A stretch of DNA of 36,335 nt from assembly GCF_000526635.1 (NCBI RefSeq), contig NZ_JAGL01000032.1, positions 1 through 36,335 on the forward strand, given 5' to 3'. Below are positions 24,487-32,870 of the stretch, in pieces. The notes under the pieces are model-generated. The model was not told the origin of the DNA. It did no database searches and was given only the letters and a program-made list of their open reading frames with translations. Origin of the DNA: Aminobacter sp. J41 (lineage in GTDB: Bacteria; Pseudomonadota; Alphaproteobacteria; Rhizobiales; Rhizobiaceae). How positions within the stretch are numbered: the first letter of the stretch is position 1; each line of letters begins with the position of its first letter. Both the position numbers and the translations under genes were made by a program.

Positions 24487-25617
24487 ATGACAAAGAAGAT
24501 GGATGCCGTTTCTCCGACCGCCGATGAAGCCGGGAAGGTCTCCCGACGCAGTCTTCTGATGGGGTCCGCGGGTGTCGCCATTGCGTCGGCAGCGCTTTCC
24601 GCGACCCCGGCGATCGCCAATCACGATCACCCTGTAGCGCATTCTGGCGGCGTTTCTCCGTCTGGAAGCCTGAGCAACCGCATTTATGCGGTGGTAGACG
24701 GGATGGCGGACATCGCGCGCATGCCGACTGATATCCCCCCGCCGATTACGCGACGGGAGCCGGAAACGGTGTCTGTGGAACTCGAGACCATCGAACTCGA
24801 AGCACGGCTCGATGGTCGCACGACCTTCCGGTACTGGACCTTCAACGGCACTGTACCGGGACCATTCGTCCGCGTCCGCGTTGGCGATACGGTCGAGGTG
24901 TCGCTGAAGAATGCTGAAGACAGCAGCATGATGCACAATGTCGACTTCCATGCGGTGACGGGACCGGGTGGTGGCGCGGAGGCAACGTCTGCTGCACCGG
25001 GAGAGACGAAAGGTTTCACCTTCAAGGCCCTGAATCCTGGCCTCTACGTCTACCACTGTGCCGTACCTCCCGTGGCGATGCACATCGCGAACGGCATGTA
25101 TGGCCTGATACTGGTCGAGCCCGAGGAGGGACTGCCGCCGGTCGATCGCGAGTTTTACGTGATGCAGGGCGAAATCTATACGGAAGAGGAGTTCGGCTCG
25201 TCCGGCCTGCTCACCGAGAGCTATGAAAAGCTTCTCAACGAACGCCCGGAATATTTCGTTCTCAACGGCCATGTTGGCGCGCTGACCGACCATTACCCGT
25301 TGAAAGCGAATGTCGGCGAAACTGTCCGCATCTATTTCGGCGTGGGCGGTCCCAACTTCACGTCGTCGTTCCACGTCATCGGCGAGATTTTCGATAAGGT
25401 CTACCAACTTGGTTCGGTGACCTCTCCGCCGTTGACCGATGTCCAGACGGTGAGTGTCCCCGCAGGCGGCGCAACAATCGTCGAGTTCAAGGTCGAGGTT
25501 CCCGGCCGCTACGTTCTTGTCGATCACGCGCTGTCGCGCGTGGAGCGCGGCCTTGCAGGTTTCCTTATCGTCGAAGGCGATGAGAATCCTGAGATATTCA
25601 ACGCCCACGAACACTAA
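24487..25617 (+). CDS. nirK: Copper-containing nitrite reductase (class II NirK)
   Basis: This 376-residue precursor has a Tat signal (SRRSLLMGSAGVAIASAAL). The periplasmic trimeric enzyme reduces nitrite to NO. All ligands are visible: type 1 copper H150, C191, H199, M204; type 2 copper H155, H190, H347; catalytic D153 (HNVDFH) and H296 (SSFHVIGE). The linker VYHCAVPPVAMHIANGMYG, followed by LILVEPEEGLPPVDREFYVM, is the class II form rather than the PWH type of class I. It lies 17 bp after the broken pseudoazurin with AAGGAAGGA ahead of the ATG. No nirV follows; a hairpin does. Confidence 0.97.
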   Translation: MTKKMDAVSPTADEAGKVSRRSLLMGSAGVAIASAALSATPAIANHDHPVAHSGGVSPSGSLSNRIYAVVDGMADIARMPTDIPPPITRREPETVSVELETIELEARLDGRTTFRYWTFNGTVPGPFVRVRVGDTVEVSLKNAEDSSMMHNVDFHAVTGPGGGAEATSAAPGETKGFTFKALNPGLYVYHCAVPPVAMHIANGMYGLILVEPEEGLPPVDREFYVMQGEIYTEEEFGSSGLLTESYEKLLNERPEYFVLNGHVGALTDHYPLKANVGETVRIYFGVGGPNFTSSFHVIGEIFDKVYQLGSVTSPPLTDVQTVSVPAGGATIVEFKVEVPGRYVLVDHALSRVERGLAGFLIVEGDENPEIFNAHEH

Positions 25618-25641
25618 CACTTAGCTGAAGTGCGAGTGTGA

Positions 25642-25673
25642 TCCGGCGCGGGCCCTTGAAAGCGCGCGCCGGA
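25642..25673 (+). terminator. Hairpin after nirK
   Basis: TCCGGCGCG (25642-25650) and CGCGCCGGA (25665-25673) pair perfectly around a 14-base loop, 24 bp after the nirK stop. No T-tract follows, so termination strength is uncertain. Confidence 0.5.
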
Positions 25674-25703
25674 CGTCGCTGATCGATACCGAGCTGTGGA
25701 CGG

Positions 25704-25724
25704 CAAACGTATTGTTAGCGTTTG
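25704..25724. promoter_or_regulatory. Palindrome upstream of the cbb3 operon
   Basis: CAAACG-N9-CGTTTG is an exact 6-bp dyad about 84 bp before ccoN. It is not an FNR box (TTGAT-N4-ATCAA), and none was found here. TTGACG at 25728-25733 could be a -35 element just downstream, which would place the dyad where an activator or repressor acts. Confidence 0.4.
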
Positions 25725-25797
25725 AAATTTGACGGGTTGAACATGAGCGTATTCCGGGAGAGTTTAGTGCCCGCAAGCTGCAGTTGGAGGAGATAGC

Positions 25798-27438
25798 ATG
25801 GTCGCCAAACTCACCACGTCGGAAAGGCAATCTGCGGCCGTCATTCTGCTGCTTGTGGCCCTGGCCGGCATCGCGATGGCCGCCGCCGGTCGCAACGAGG
25901 CGATGGGCGTGCATGGTCTTATCGTCATTCTGTTTGCGGGCGCGCTGCTATATCCCGTGCTGTCCGCCTTCTATGCGCCGGAGCCCACGGAAGACCGTCA
26001 GGCATCTTACTACGATGACCCGATCAAGGTGGGTATCGCTCTGGCAATGGGCTGGGCGATCTTCGGCATGTTTATGGGCGTTTGGGTCGCCGCACAGCTC
26101 GCCTGGCCGAATCTCCATTTCGATGGCGCATGGTCGACCTTTGGGCGCCTGCGCCCGACACATACCACCGGCGTGATCTTCGGCTTCGGCGGCAACGCCC
26201 TGATCGCCACCTCTTTCCACGTTGTCCAGCGCACGTCGCGCGCGCGGTTGGCCGGCCAGGTCAGTCCGTGGTTCGTGCTCTTCGGCTATAATCTCTTCTG
26301 TGTGCTTGCGGTTACAGGCTACATCCTCGGCGTCACGCAGTCGAAGGAATATGCCGAGCCAGAGTGGTATGCCGACCTGTGGCTGGTCGTGGTGTGGGTG
26401 ACATACTTCCTCCTCTATATCGCAACCATCGCGCGACGGAAGGAACCGCATATCTACGTCGCCAACTGGTACTTCATGGCCTTCATTCTGGTCGTGGCGA
26501 TCCTGCATATCGTGAACAATCTCGCTTTGCCGATCTCGTGGGGTAGCGCCAAGAGCTACACGATCTGGCCCGGCGTGCAGGATGCGATGGTCCAGTGGTG
26601 GTATGGCCACAATGCCGTGGCATTCTTCCTGACCGCCGGCTTCCTCGGCATGCTGTATTACTATCTCCCCATCCGCGCAGGGCGCCCGATCTTCTCGTAC
26701 CGTCTGTCGATCCTCAGCTTCTGGGGCATCACCTTCTTCTACATGTGGGCGGGCTCGCACCATCTGCACTATACGGCGCTGCCGCACTGGGTGCAGACGC
26801 TCGGAATGACGTTTTCTGTCATGCTGCTGGTGCCGTCCTGGGCATCCGCTGGCAATGCACTGCTGACCCTCAATGGTGCCTGGCACAAGGTTCGCGACGA
26901 TGCGACGCTGCGGTTCATGATGGCTGCAGCCGTGTTCTACGGCATTTCCACCTTTGAGGGTTCGTTCCTCGCTATCCGGCCGGTCAACGCCTTGTCGCAT
27001 TATACCGACTGGACCGTAGGACACGTCCATGCAGGCGCCCTCGGCTGGGTGGCTCTCATCAGTTTTGGCTCGATATACACACTGGTGCCGGCGTTGTGGA
27101 AGCGCGAGCGAATGTACTCTCCTGCGCTGATCGAGTGGCATTTCTGGCTCGCGATAGCCGGAACGCTCATCTACATCTTTGCCATGTGGAATTCGGGCAT
27201 CCTGCAGGGCCTGATGTGGCGCACGTACACGGAAGAAGGCACGCTCGCCTACTCCTTCCTCGATAGTCTTGTTGCGATGTATCCCTATTACATTGCCCGG
27301 ACCATCGGCGGGGCGATGTTTCTGCTGGGCACCGCGATCGGTTGCTACAACATCTGGATGACCATCCGGCTGGTTCCCGCGACCGTTCCAGAGGAAGCCG
27401 ACTTGCCGGTCAAAGACGCAGTCGTGGCGGGGGAGTAA
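25798..27438 (+). CDS. ccoN: cbb3-type cytochrome c oxidase subunit I
   Basis: This 546-residue, 12-14 helix inner-membrane catalytic subunit carries haem b, haem b3 and CuB. Conserved His sites are visible in RPTHTTGVIFGFGGNALIA, VQWWYGHNAVAFFLTAGFLG (CuB His and the active-site Tyr region), WAGSHHLHYTALPHW and WTVGHVHAGALGWVAL. It reduces O2 with high affinity and pumps protons. ATG 25798 has GGAGGAG just upstream. It is the first gene of a tightly packed operon to 32870. The N-terminus carries two extra hydrophobic helices before the core. Confidence 0.97.
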   Translation: MVAKLTTSERQSAAVILLLVALAGIAMAAAGRNEAMGVHGLIVILFAGALLYPVLSAFYAPEPTEDRQASYYDDPIKVGIALAMGWAIFGMFMGVWVAAQLAWPNLHFDGAWSTFGRLRPTHTTGVIFGFGGNALIATSFHVVQRTSRARLAGQVSPWFVLFGYNLFCVLAVTGYILGVTQSKEYAEPEWYADLWLVVVWVTYFLLYIATIARRKEPHIYVANWYFMAFILVVAILHIVNNLALPISWGSAKSYTIWPGVQDAMVQWWYGHNAVAFFLTAGFLGMLYYYLPIRAGRPIFSYRLSILSFWGITFFYMWAGSHHLHYTALPHWVQTLGMTFSVMLLVPSWASAGNALLTLNGAWHKVRDDATLRFMMAAAVFYGISTFEGSFLAIRPVNALSHYTDWTVGHVHAGALGWVALISFGSIYTLVPALWKRERMYSPALIEWHFWLAIAGTLIYIFAMWNSGILQGLMWRTYTEEGTLAYSFLDSLVAMYPYYIARTIGGAMFLLGTAIGCYNIWMTIRLVPATVPEEADLPVKDAVVAGE

Positions 27439-27442
27439 GCGG

Positions 27443-28195
27443 ATGCCGGAGTTCTTTCATCGCAAAATCGAGCGGTCCGCCATCGGCTTCGTGCTTGCCA
27501 TCATCGCAGCCGCCAGTGTCGGCGGCATCGTCGAAATCGCGCCGCTCTTTACCATCGACGAGACGGTGGAAGAGGCGCCCGACATGCGCGTCTACACCCC
27601 ACTGGAACTGGCCGGGCGCAATATCTACGTCCGTGAAGGCTGCTATGCCTGCCACAGCCAGATGATCCGCACGCTTCGCGACGAAGTCGAGCGTTATGGG
27701 CCATACTCGCTCGCGGTTGAATCCAAATACGACCGGCCCATGTTATGGGGATCCAAGCGCACCGGCCCCGACCTTGCCCGTGTCGGCGGCAAATACTCGG
27801 ATGCGTGGCATGTTGCGCATCTGATCAACCCGCGTGACGTTGTGCCAGAATCGAATATGCCGGCCTACGCATTCCTCGCGCGCACAGCCCTGCGCACCGA
27901 CGATTTGTCCGATCATCTGCGTGCCCAGCGAAGGCTGGGCGTACCTTATACGGACGAGATGATTGGGAACGCGGCGGCCGATGCCTACGGACAGGCAGCG
28001 CCCGACAGCGACTTTGCAGCAGGCGTCAGCGAGAGGTACGGTGAGGCTACGGAAGTCAGTGCATTCGATGGCGTTGCATCCCGCCTGACGGAAATGGACG
28101 CGCTGGTCGCTTACCTGCAGGTGCTTGGCCGACTGACGAGTGCGGCTTACGAGAACACCGCCGCGCCGCAGGAAGCGCCGAACCCGGATAACTGA
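27443..28195 (+). CDS. ccoO: cbb3-type oxidase monohaem cytochrome c subunit
   Basis: This 250-residue protein has an N-terminal membrane anchor (residues 11-30) and a periplasmic cytochrome c domain with CYACH (C67/C70/H71), then GSKRTGPDLARVGGKYSDAW and the axial-Met region PESNMPAYAFLA. It passes electrons from CcoP to CcoN. The start lies 4 bp after the ccoN stop, and the ribosome site is inside the end of ccoN. Confidence 0.96.
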   Translation: MPEFFHRKIERSAIGFVLAIIAAASVGGIVEIAPLFTIDETVEEAPDMRVYTPLELAGRNIYVREGCYACHSQMIRTLRDEVERYGPYSLAVESKYDRPMLWGSKRTGPDLARVGGKYSDAWHVAHLINPRDVVPESNMPAYAFLARTALRTDDLSDHLRAQRRLGVPYTDEMIGNAAADAYGQAAPDSDFAAGVSERYGEATEVSAFDGVASRLTEMDALVAYLQVLGRLTSAAYENTAAPQEAPNPDN

Positions 28196-28207
28196 GGAGA
28201 CGCGCCG

Positions 28208-28378
28208 ATGGATTTCGATCACGATACGCTGGTGGCCTTTTCCAAGAGCTGGGGCCTTTTCTACCTCATGGGGTTCTTCATCTGCGTGATCATTTATGCC
28301 TTCTGGCCCTCAAACCGGAAGCGCTTCACACGTGCGAAAACCAGCATATTGTCGGGGGAGGATAAGCCGTGGCGGTAG
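28208..28378 (+). CDS. ccoQ: cbb3-type oxidase subunit IV (CcoQ/FixQ)
   Basis: This 56-residue protein has one transmembrane helix (GLFYLMGFFICVIIYAFW) and a basic tail (PSNRKRFTRAKTS). CcoQ stabilises the complex, especially with CcoP. GAGGAGA precedes the ATG. Its last 10 bases overlap the GTG start of ccoP, indicating coupling. Confidence 0.9.
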   Translation: MDFDHDTLVAFSKSWGLFYLMGFFICVIIYAFWPSNRKRFTRAKTSILSGEDKPWR

Positions 28379-29250
28379 AAGAACGCGATCCGGTGACCGG
28401 TCGCGAGACGACCGGTCACGAATGGAACGGCATCAAGGAACTCGACACACCGGTTCCACGCGGCGTGCTGATATTCCTCGTCGTCACCCATATCTGGGCG
28501 GTGGGCTGGTGGTTCTTCGCGCCCACATGGCCGCTGGGAAGCACCTACACGAAGGGGTTGCTCGGCATCGATCAGCGCACCACGGTGGAAGAAAACCTTG
28601 TCAGGGCGCAGCAGGCGCGGTCCGTCTGGACGACCCGTCTGGAGACGGAGCCTTACGAGACCATCCTCGCCGACCAGCAACTGATGGGGATCGTGCGGAG
28701 TACCGGCCACCAGCTGTTTGGGGACAACTGCGCCGCATGCCACGGCGTGGACGGGAGCGGACGCGCCGGGTACCCCGATCTGACCGACGACGACTGGATC
28801 TGGGGCGGAGAACCGGAAGCGATCGAGCAGACCATGCGTGTCGGTATCAACACGCGCCATCCCGACAGCCGTATCGGACAGATGCCCGCCTTCGGACGCG
28901 ACGGCATACTGGAACGCGAGCATGTCAGCAATGTCGCATCCTATGTCTATTCGCTGAGCAATCCCGAATACTCGACGCCGGAAAACCGAGAGCGTATTGA
29001 GGCCGGCAGAACCGTCTTCGCTGACAATTGCGCAGCCTGTCATGGCGACGACGCCACTGGCAACCGCGAGGTAGGCGCTCCCAATCTGGCCGATGATAGT
29101 TGGGTCTACGGCGGAGATCTGCAGACCATCATCAACTCGGTTCACGGCGGCCGCGAAGGCCATATGCCGACTTGGGACGAGCGGCTCAGCAATCTCGATA
29201 TCCGGACGCTGTCGCTCTACGTCTATGATCTCGGGATCGTCGGACGATGA
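28369..29250 (+). CDS. ccoP: cbb3-type oxidase dihaem cytochrome c subunit
   Basis: This 293-residue subunit has an N-terminal helix (residues 31-51) and two periplasmic haem c sites, CAACHG at 121-126 and CAACHG at 221-226, each followed by a QMPAFG or HMPTW axial-Met segment. It accepts electrons from soluble cytochromes. The start is GTG 28369 behind GGGGGAGGA, overlapping ccoQ; the end overlaps the next ATG (ATGA). Confidence 0.96.
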   Translation: MAVEERDPVTGRETTGHEWNGIKELDTPVPRGVLIFLVVTHIWAVGWWFFAPTWPLGSTYTKGLLGIDQRTTVEENLVRAQQARSVWTTRLETEPYETILADQQLMGIVRSTGHQLFGDNCAACHGVDGSGRAGYPDLTDDDWIWGGEPEAIEQTMRVGINTRHPDSRIGQMPAFGRDGILEREHVSNVASYVYSLSNPEYSTPENRERIEAGRTVFADNCAACHGDDATGNREVGAPNLADDSWVYGGDLQTIINSVHGGREGHMPTWDERLSNLDIRTLSLYVYDLGIVGR

Positions 29251-29441
29251 ACGCTCAGGCGCCCCATCGCCCGCGGAAGTCCCGCATCATCTGGTCGCTG
29301 GTGGCGATGGGGCTGGCGCTTTTCCTCGGCGCAAATGCGCATTTGGCCTATGTCGCATTCGCCTCCCAGCCCGACTGCGTCTCCCACTCGAAGGGCTCGG
29401 GAGAGGCCCATGATTATCGCGCCGCAAAGTCTGCCTGCTAG
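29247..29441 (+). CDS. Small membrane protein of the cbb3 operon (64 aa)
   Basis: The ATG overlaps the ccoP stop (ATGA). The product has one membrane helix (IIWSLVAMGLALFLGANAHL) and a short presumably periplasmic tail with two cysteines (QPDCVSHSKG ... AAKSAC). It matches no named family that I know. It sits where ccoG and ccoH would normally be. A role in oxidase assembly or copper/haem delivery is a guess from position and the cysteine pair. Confidence 0.75.
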   Translation: MNAQAPHRPRKSRIIWSLVAMGLALFLGANAHLAYVAFASQPDCVSHSKGSGEAHDYRAAKSAC

Positions 29442-29453
29442 GAGGAGCACGAG

Positions 29454-30278
29454 ATGACCGAGACTGCAAAGTCGTACGGATTGTTCAGCGAGACCTCCGG
29501 CATCGGCGAGACGCGCGATCCGAGGCTGCAACGGAACCTGCCGCTTTTCGTCGGCCTCAATTGGCTTGGAGCTGGCTGGCGCGACCTGTGGCATCGCCCA
29601 AGTGCCAGCCTGGCCTATGGCTTCGGCATCTTCGTGCTGTCGTGGGTTCTCGTGTGGGTGCTGGCCGCCTTCGGCAGCGACTACATTCTCTTCCCCGCCC
29701 TTGCCGGGTTCATGATCGTCGGTCCTTTCTTCGCAATCGGGCTTTACGAGAAAAGCCGTGCCATCGAGGAGAACCCCGAGGTGGGCCTTGCCCAGATGCT
29801 TGCGATCCACCCACGCGCGGGACGGCAGGTCTTCTTCACCGGATTGATGCTCTGTGCGCTGATGCTTCTGTGGATGCGTGCCGCCGTCTTCGTTTACGCG
29901 ATCTTCTTCGGCGTTACGCCCTTCCCAGGCATTGAGCATATCGCAAACATGCTGTTCGGCACGGCCTATGGGCTGCTGATGGTGGCAGTCGGGAGCGCTA
30001 TCGGGGGACTGTTTGCGGCCTTCTCCTTCGCCGTCAGCGTATTCGCCGTGCCGATGCAGCTTGATCGCCGGGTCGATGCGATGACGGCAATGGCCACGAG
30101 CATGCAGATGGTCTGGAACAATCTCGGTCCGATGATCGTGTGGGGCGCAATCGTGCTCGCCCTGTTCGGGCTTTCGGTTGTCACCGGGCTTGTCGGTCTG
30201 ATCATCGTCTTCCCGCTTCTCGGTCATGCGACGTGGTACGCTTATCGCGCCATGCAAATCCCGGAGACCCGGGTATGA
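29454..30278 (+). CDS. DUF2189 integral membrane protein
   Basis: This 274-residue protein has about six transmembrane helices. DUF2189 features include [20 protein letters not shown] near the N-terminus, [20 protein letters not shown] followed by KSRAIE, and a C-terminal [22 protein letters not shown] gives it one of the best ribosome sites in the operon. The stop overlaps the ccoI start (ATGA). The family is uncharacterised. Its place between ccoP and ccoI suggests a part in cbb3 biogenesis (inference). Confidence 0.88.
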   Translation: MTETAKSYGLFSETSGIGETRDPRLQRNLPLFVGLNWLGAGWRDLWHRPSASLAYGFGIFVLSWVLVWVLAAFGSDYILFPALAGFMIVGPFFAIGLYEKSRAIEENPEVGLAQMLAIHPRAGRQVFFTGLMLCALMLLWMRAAVFVYAIFFGVTPFPGIEHIANMLFGTAYGLLMVAVGSAIGGLFAAFSFAVSVFAVPMQLDRRVDAMTAMATSMQMVWNNLGPMIVWGAIVLALFGLSVVTGLVGLIIVFPLLGHATWYAYRAMQIPETRV

Positions 30279-32530
30279 GTTGCTGCGCGCCGGGTAGCGA
30301 AGCTGCTCTAGCAATCGGTCCCGGCCGCGCTATCCCACCGGAGGAAATCCGTCTGTCGAGCAGGGAGCTGGGCGACGGGCTTATGCAGACTGACCTGACC
30401 GTGCCCCAGGCACATTGCGGCGCATGCATTGCTGGTGTCGAGGATGCGCTCGCGCGGCTGCCGGGGGTGGTCGCTGCCCGGTTGAACCTCTCTGCAAAGC
30501 GGGTCTCCGTGAAATGGCGAGCCGATCAGCCCGTGCCGGATATGATCGGGGCGCTGCGTTCCGCTGGCTATCAGGCCATGTTGAGCGGTATCCAGCAGCA
30601 GGAGCGCGATCCGGAAATGGCGTGGCTTTTGCGAGCGACAGCCGTCGCCGGCTTTTCGGCCATGAACATCATGATGCTGTCCATTTCGATCTGGTCAGGC
30701 TCAGATGCCGAAACCCGCAACGCGTTCCACGTCATCTCTGCGATCCTCGCCGTGCCTGCCATTGCCTATTCCGGGCAGGTCTTCTTTAGATCGGCGTGGT
30801 CCGCCCTCAGGGCCGGCAGATCGAACATGGACGTGCCGATCTCTGTCGGCATCCTGCTCACGCTCGCCCTGAGCCTTTATGATACGGCGACCGGCGCACC
30901 GCACGCTTACTTCGATGCGGTGACGTCGCTCATATTCTTCCTGCTCGCCGGACGCACGCTCGATCATGCGATGCGCGCCCGTGCGCGGACGGCTGTCACC
31001 GGTCTTGCCCGGATGATGCCGCGCGGCGCCACGGTGATCGCAGCAGACGGAAGCCGCGACTACCGCGATCTCGCCACGATCTCTCCCGGCGATCTCCTGC
31101 ATGTCGCGCCGGGCGAACGGATACCGACCAACGGCACAGTCATGTCGGGAACAGGTGCGCTCGATATGTCGGTCGTCAATGGAGAGGCGCGTCCGGAACG
31201 TTGCAGTCCCGGAGATGCGGTACTGTCTGGCGCGCTGAGCCTCGATGGCGCATTGACGATCCGCGTCGACAAACGGCCTCAGGATTCGTTTCTGGCCGAC
31301 ATGGTCCGGATGATGGAGGCTGCGGAAGACGGACGCGCGCGCTACCGTCGGCTTGCCGACCGGGCTGCTGCCCTCTACTCGCCCGTCATCCACACGCTGG
31401 CGCTGGCGACTGGACTTGGATGGCTGGCGGCAACGGGTGACGTCCATCGCTCGCTCACCATCGCCATCGCGGTGCTGATCATTACCTGCCCCTGCGCGCT
31501 CGGGCTTGCCGTGCCGATGGTGCAGGTCGTGGCGGCGCGACGCCTGTTCGGCCTCGGCGTCGCGATCAAGGACGGAAGCGCGCTGGAGCGCCTCTGCGAG
31601 GTCGACCGCGTCGTCTTCGACAAGACAGGCACACTCACGCTGGGCACTCCCACGGTGACGAAACACAACGTGCCCGCCGCCGATCTCGCCGCGGCGGCAA
31701 CACTGGCGCAAGCCTCGCGACACCCCGTTTCACGCGCGGTGGCAGCCCTCCTTCCAATCGGCGACAGCACGGTCTCCGAGATACGCGAAGTGCCGGGAAA
31801 AGGCGTAGAGGGGACTCTTGGCGGCCATGTCTACCGGCTGGGCAGCGGGGACTGGATTTTCGGAGGGGCGTCGGCGCCGGATGACGAAGCTGCCGCGTGG
31901 CTTTCGAAGGATGGCAATCCCGTTGGCTCGTTTTCGATGGTCGATCGCCTGCGGCCCCGTGCTGAGGATGCTGTCCGCCACTTGTCGACCCTGGGCATTA
32001 GCGCGGAGATCCTGTCTGGGGACCGGGAAGCTGAGGTGCAGCGCATCGCCGCTCAGTTGGGTATCGATGAAGCAATCTCCGGCGCGATGCCGGATGAGAA
32101 AGTCGGCCGGCTTGAAAGTCTCGCAGCTCAGGGACGCAGGGTGCTGATGATAGGCGATGGCCTGAACGACGCACCTGCGCTTGCCACGGCTCATGTCTCC
32201 ATGGCGCCATCGAGCGCGGCCGATGTCGGTCGCAACGCTTCCGACCTGGTGTTCCTCAGCGACAGTCTCGAAGTCGTCCCGCGAACGATCAAGGTCGCGC
32301 GAGCTGCGGACCGTCTGGTTCGCCAGAATCTCGCCCTCTCGGTCGCCTATAATGTGTTGGTTGTTCCCATCGCGATGGCAGGCTACGTGACCCCGCTGAT
32401 AGCGGCCATCGCTATGTCGGCATCGTCGATACTGGTGGTCGCCAATGCGCTGCGCCTGTCGCGCGAAGACATCGCAAAGCCGGCACTGCAAAAACAGATG
32501 GCTGCATGGCCGTTCGCGGAGTCGACATGA
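30275..32530 (+). CDS. ccoI: Copper-transporting P1B ATPase for cbb3 assembly
   Basis: This 751-residue pump of the CcoI/FixI type has a cysteine-rich start (MSCCAPG), an HMA domain with [13 protein letters not shown] (C48/C51), TCPCALG (CPC at 405-407), [10 protein letters not shown] (D449), SRHPVS and [10 protein letters not shown]. CcoI exports copper needed for the CuB centre of CcoN. The actuator motif usually written TGES/TGE reads VNGEARP (302-305): Glu kept, Thr replaced by Asn. ATG 30275 was chosen over an upstream frame because it overlaps the DUF2189 stop and begins the family's cysteine-rich leader. Confidence 0.95.
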   Translation: MSCCAPGSEAALAIGPGRAIPPEEIRLSSRELGDGLMQTDLTVPQAHCGACIAGVEDALARLPGVVAARLNLSAKRVSVKWRADQPVPDMIGALRSAGYQAMLSGIQQQERDPEMAWLLRATAVAGFSAMNIMMLSISIWSGSDAETRNAFHVISAILAVPAIAYSGQVFFRSAWSALRAGRSNMDVPISVGILLTLALSLYDTATGAPHAYFDAVTSLIFFLLAGRTLDHAMRARARTAVTGLARMMPRGATVIAADGSRDYRDLATISPGDLLHVAPGERIPTNGTVMSGTGALDMSVVNGEARPERCSPGDAVLSGALSLDGALTIRVDKRPQDSFLADMVRMMEAAEDGRARYRRLADRAAALYSPVIHTLALATGLGWLAATGDVHRSLTIAIAVLIITCPCALGLAVPMVQVVAARRLFGLGVAIKDGSALERLCEVDRVVFDKTGTLTLGTPTVTKHNVPAADLAAAATLAQASRHPVSRAVAALLPIGDSTVSEIREVPGKGVEGTLGGHVYRLGSGDWIFGGASAPDDEAAAWLSKDGNPVGSFSMVDRLRPRAEDAVRHLSTLGISAEILSGDREAEVQRIAAQLGIDEAISGAMPDEKVGRLESLAAQGRRVLMIGDGLNDAPALATAHVSMAPSSAADVGRNASDLVFLSDSLEVVPRTIKVARAADRLVRQNLALSVAYNVLVVPIAMAGYVTPLIAAIAMSASSILVVANALRLSREDIAKPALQKQMAAWPFAEST

Positions 32531-32739
32531 GTTACGCTATCTGGCTCGTTCCTGTCGGTCTCGTCATGGGGCTCGTAGGTCTTATCGCCTTTCTCTGGTC
32601 GATGAAAAGCGGCCAACTCGAAGACCTCGATGGAGCGGCCGAGCGGGTGCTGATCGGAGAAAAGGCCGATCGACCCCTGCCATCGCATATCGACAATGAT
32701 GCCCCTGAGTTCTCGACTGTTAAAGGACACCAGCCATGA
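32527..32739 (+). CDS. ccoS: cbb3 oxidase maturation protein CcoS/FixS
   Basis: This 70-residue protein has a single N-terminal helix ([20 protein letters not shown]) followed by the family motif [17 protein letters not shown]. CcoS is required for cofactor insertion in CcoN. Its start overlaps the ccoI stop and its stop overlaps the next small gene, both as ATGA. The tail is longer than in minimal FixS proteins. Confidence 0.93.
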   Translation: MSYAIWLVPVGLVMGLVGLIAFLWSMKSGQLEDLDGAAERVLIGEKADRPLPSHIDNDAPEFSTVKGHQP

Positions 32740-32870
32740 CACGTTTCGTCGACCGGCCTTTCGACTGGGTCGCGGCCCTGGCCCTCGCTTCGGGCGCGGC
32801 GGTGATAGTGCCAAGTATGATAGTGTTGGCTCTTACGGTGCTAACGGTCGCCTACTCGTTCGTTCAGTGA
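32736..32870 (+). CDS. 44-residue membrane peptide at the end of the cbb3 operon
   Basis: ATG 32736 overlaps the ccoS stop (ATGA) and AAAGGA precedes it. The product, [20 protein letters not shown] then AAVIVPSMIVLALTVLTVAY and SFVQ, is one or two hydrophobic segments. No family recognised. The tight coupling is the main evidence that it is real. Its stop overlaps the antisense extension of the CBS ORF. Confidence 0.6.
   Translation: MTRFVDRPFDWVAALALASGAAVIVPSMIVLALTVLTVAYSFVQ

Noticed and set aside
30140-30274. Longer N-terminus for CcoI
   Set aside because: The upstream extension overlaps the DUF2189 gene in another frame; the ATG at 30275 fits the ATGA coupling and the cysteine-rich leader of the family.
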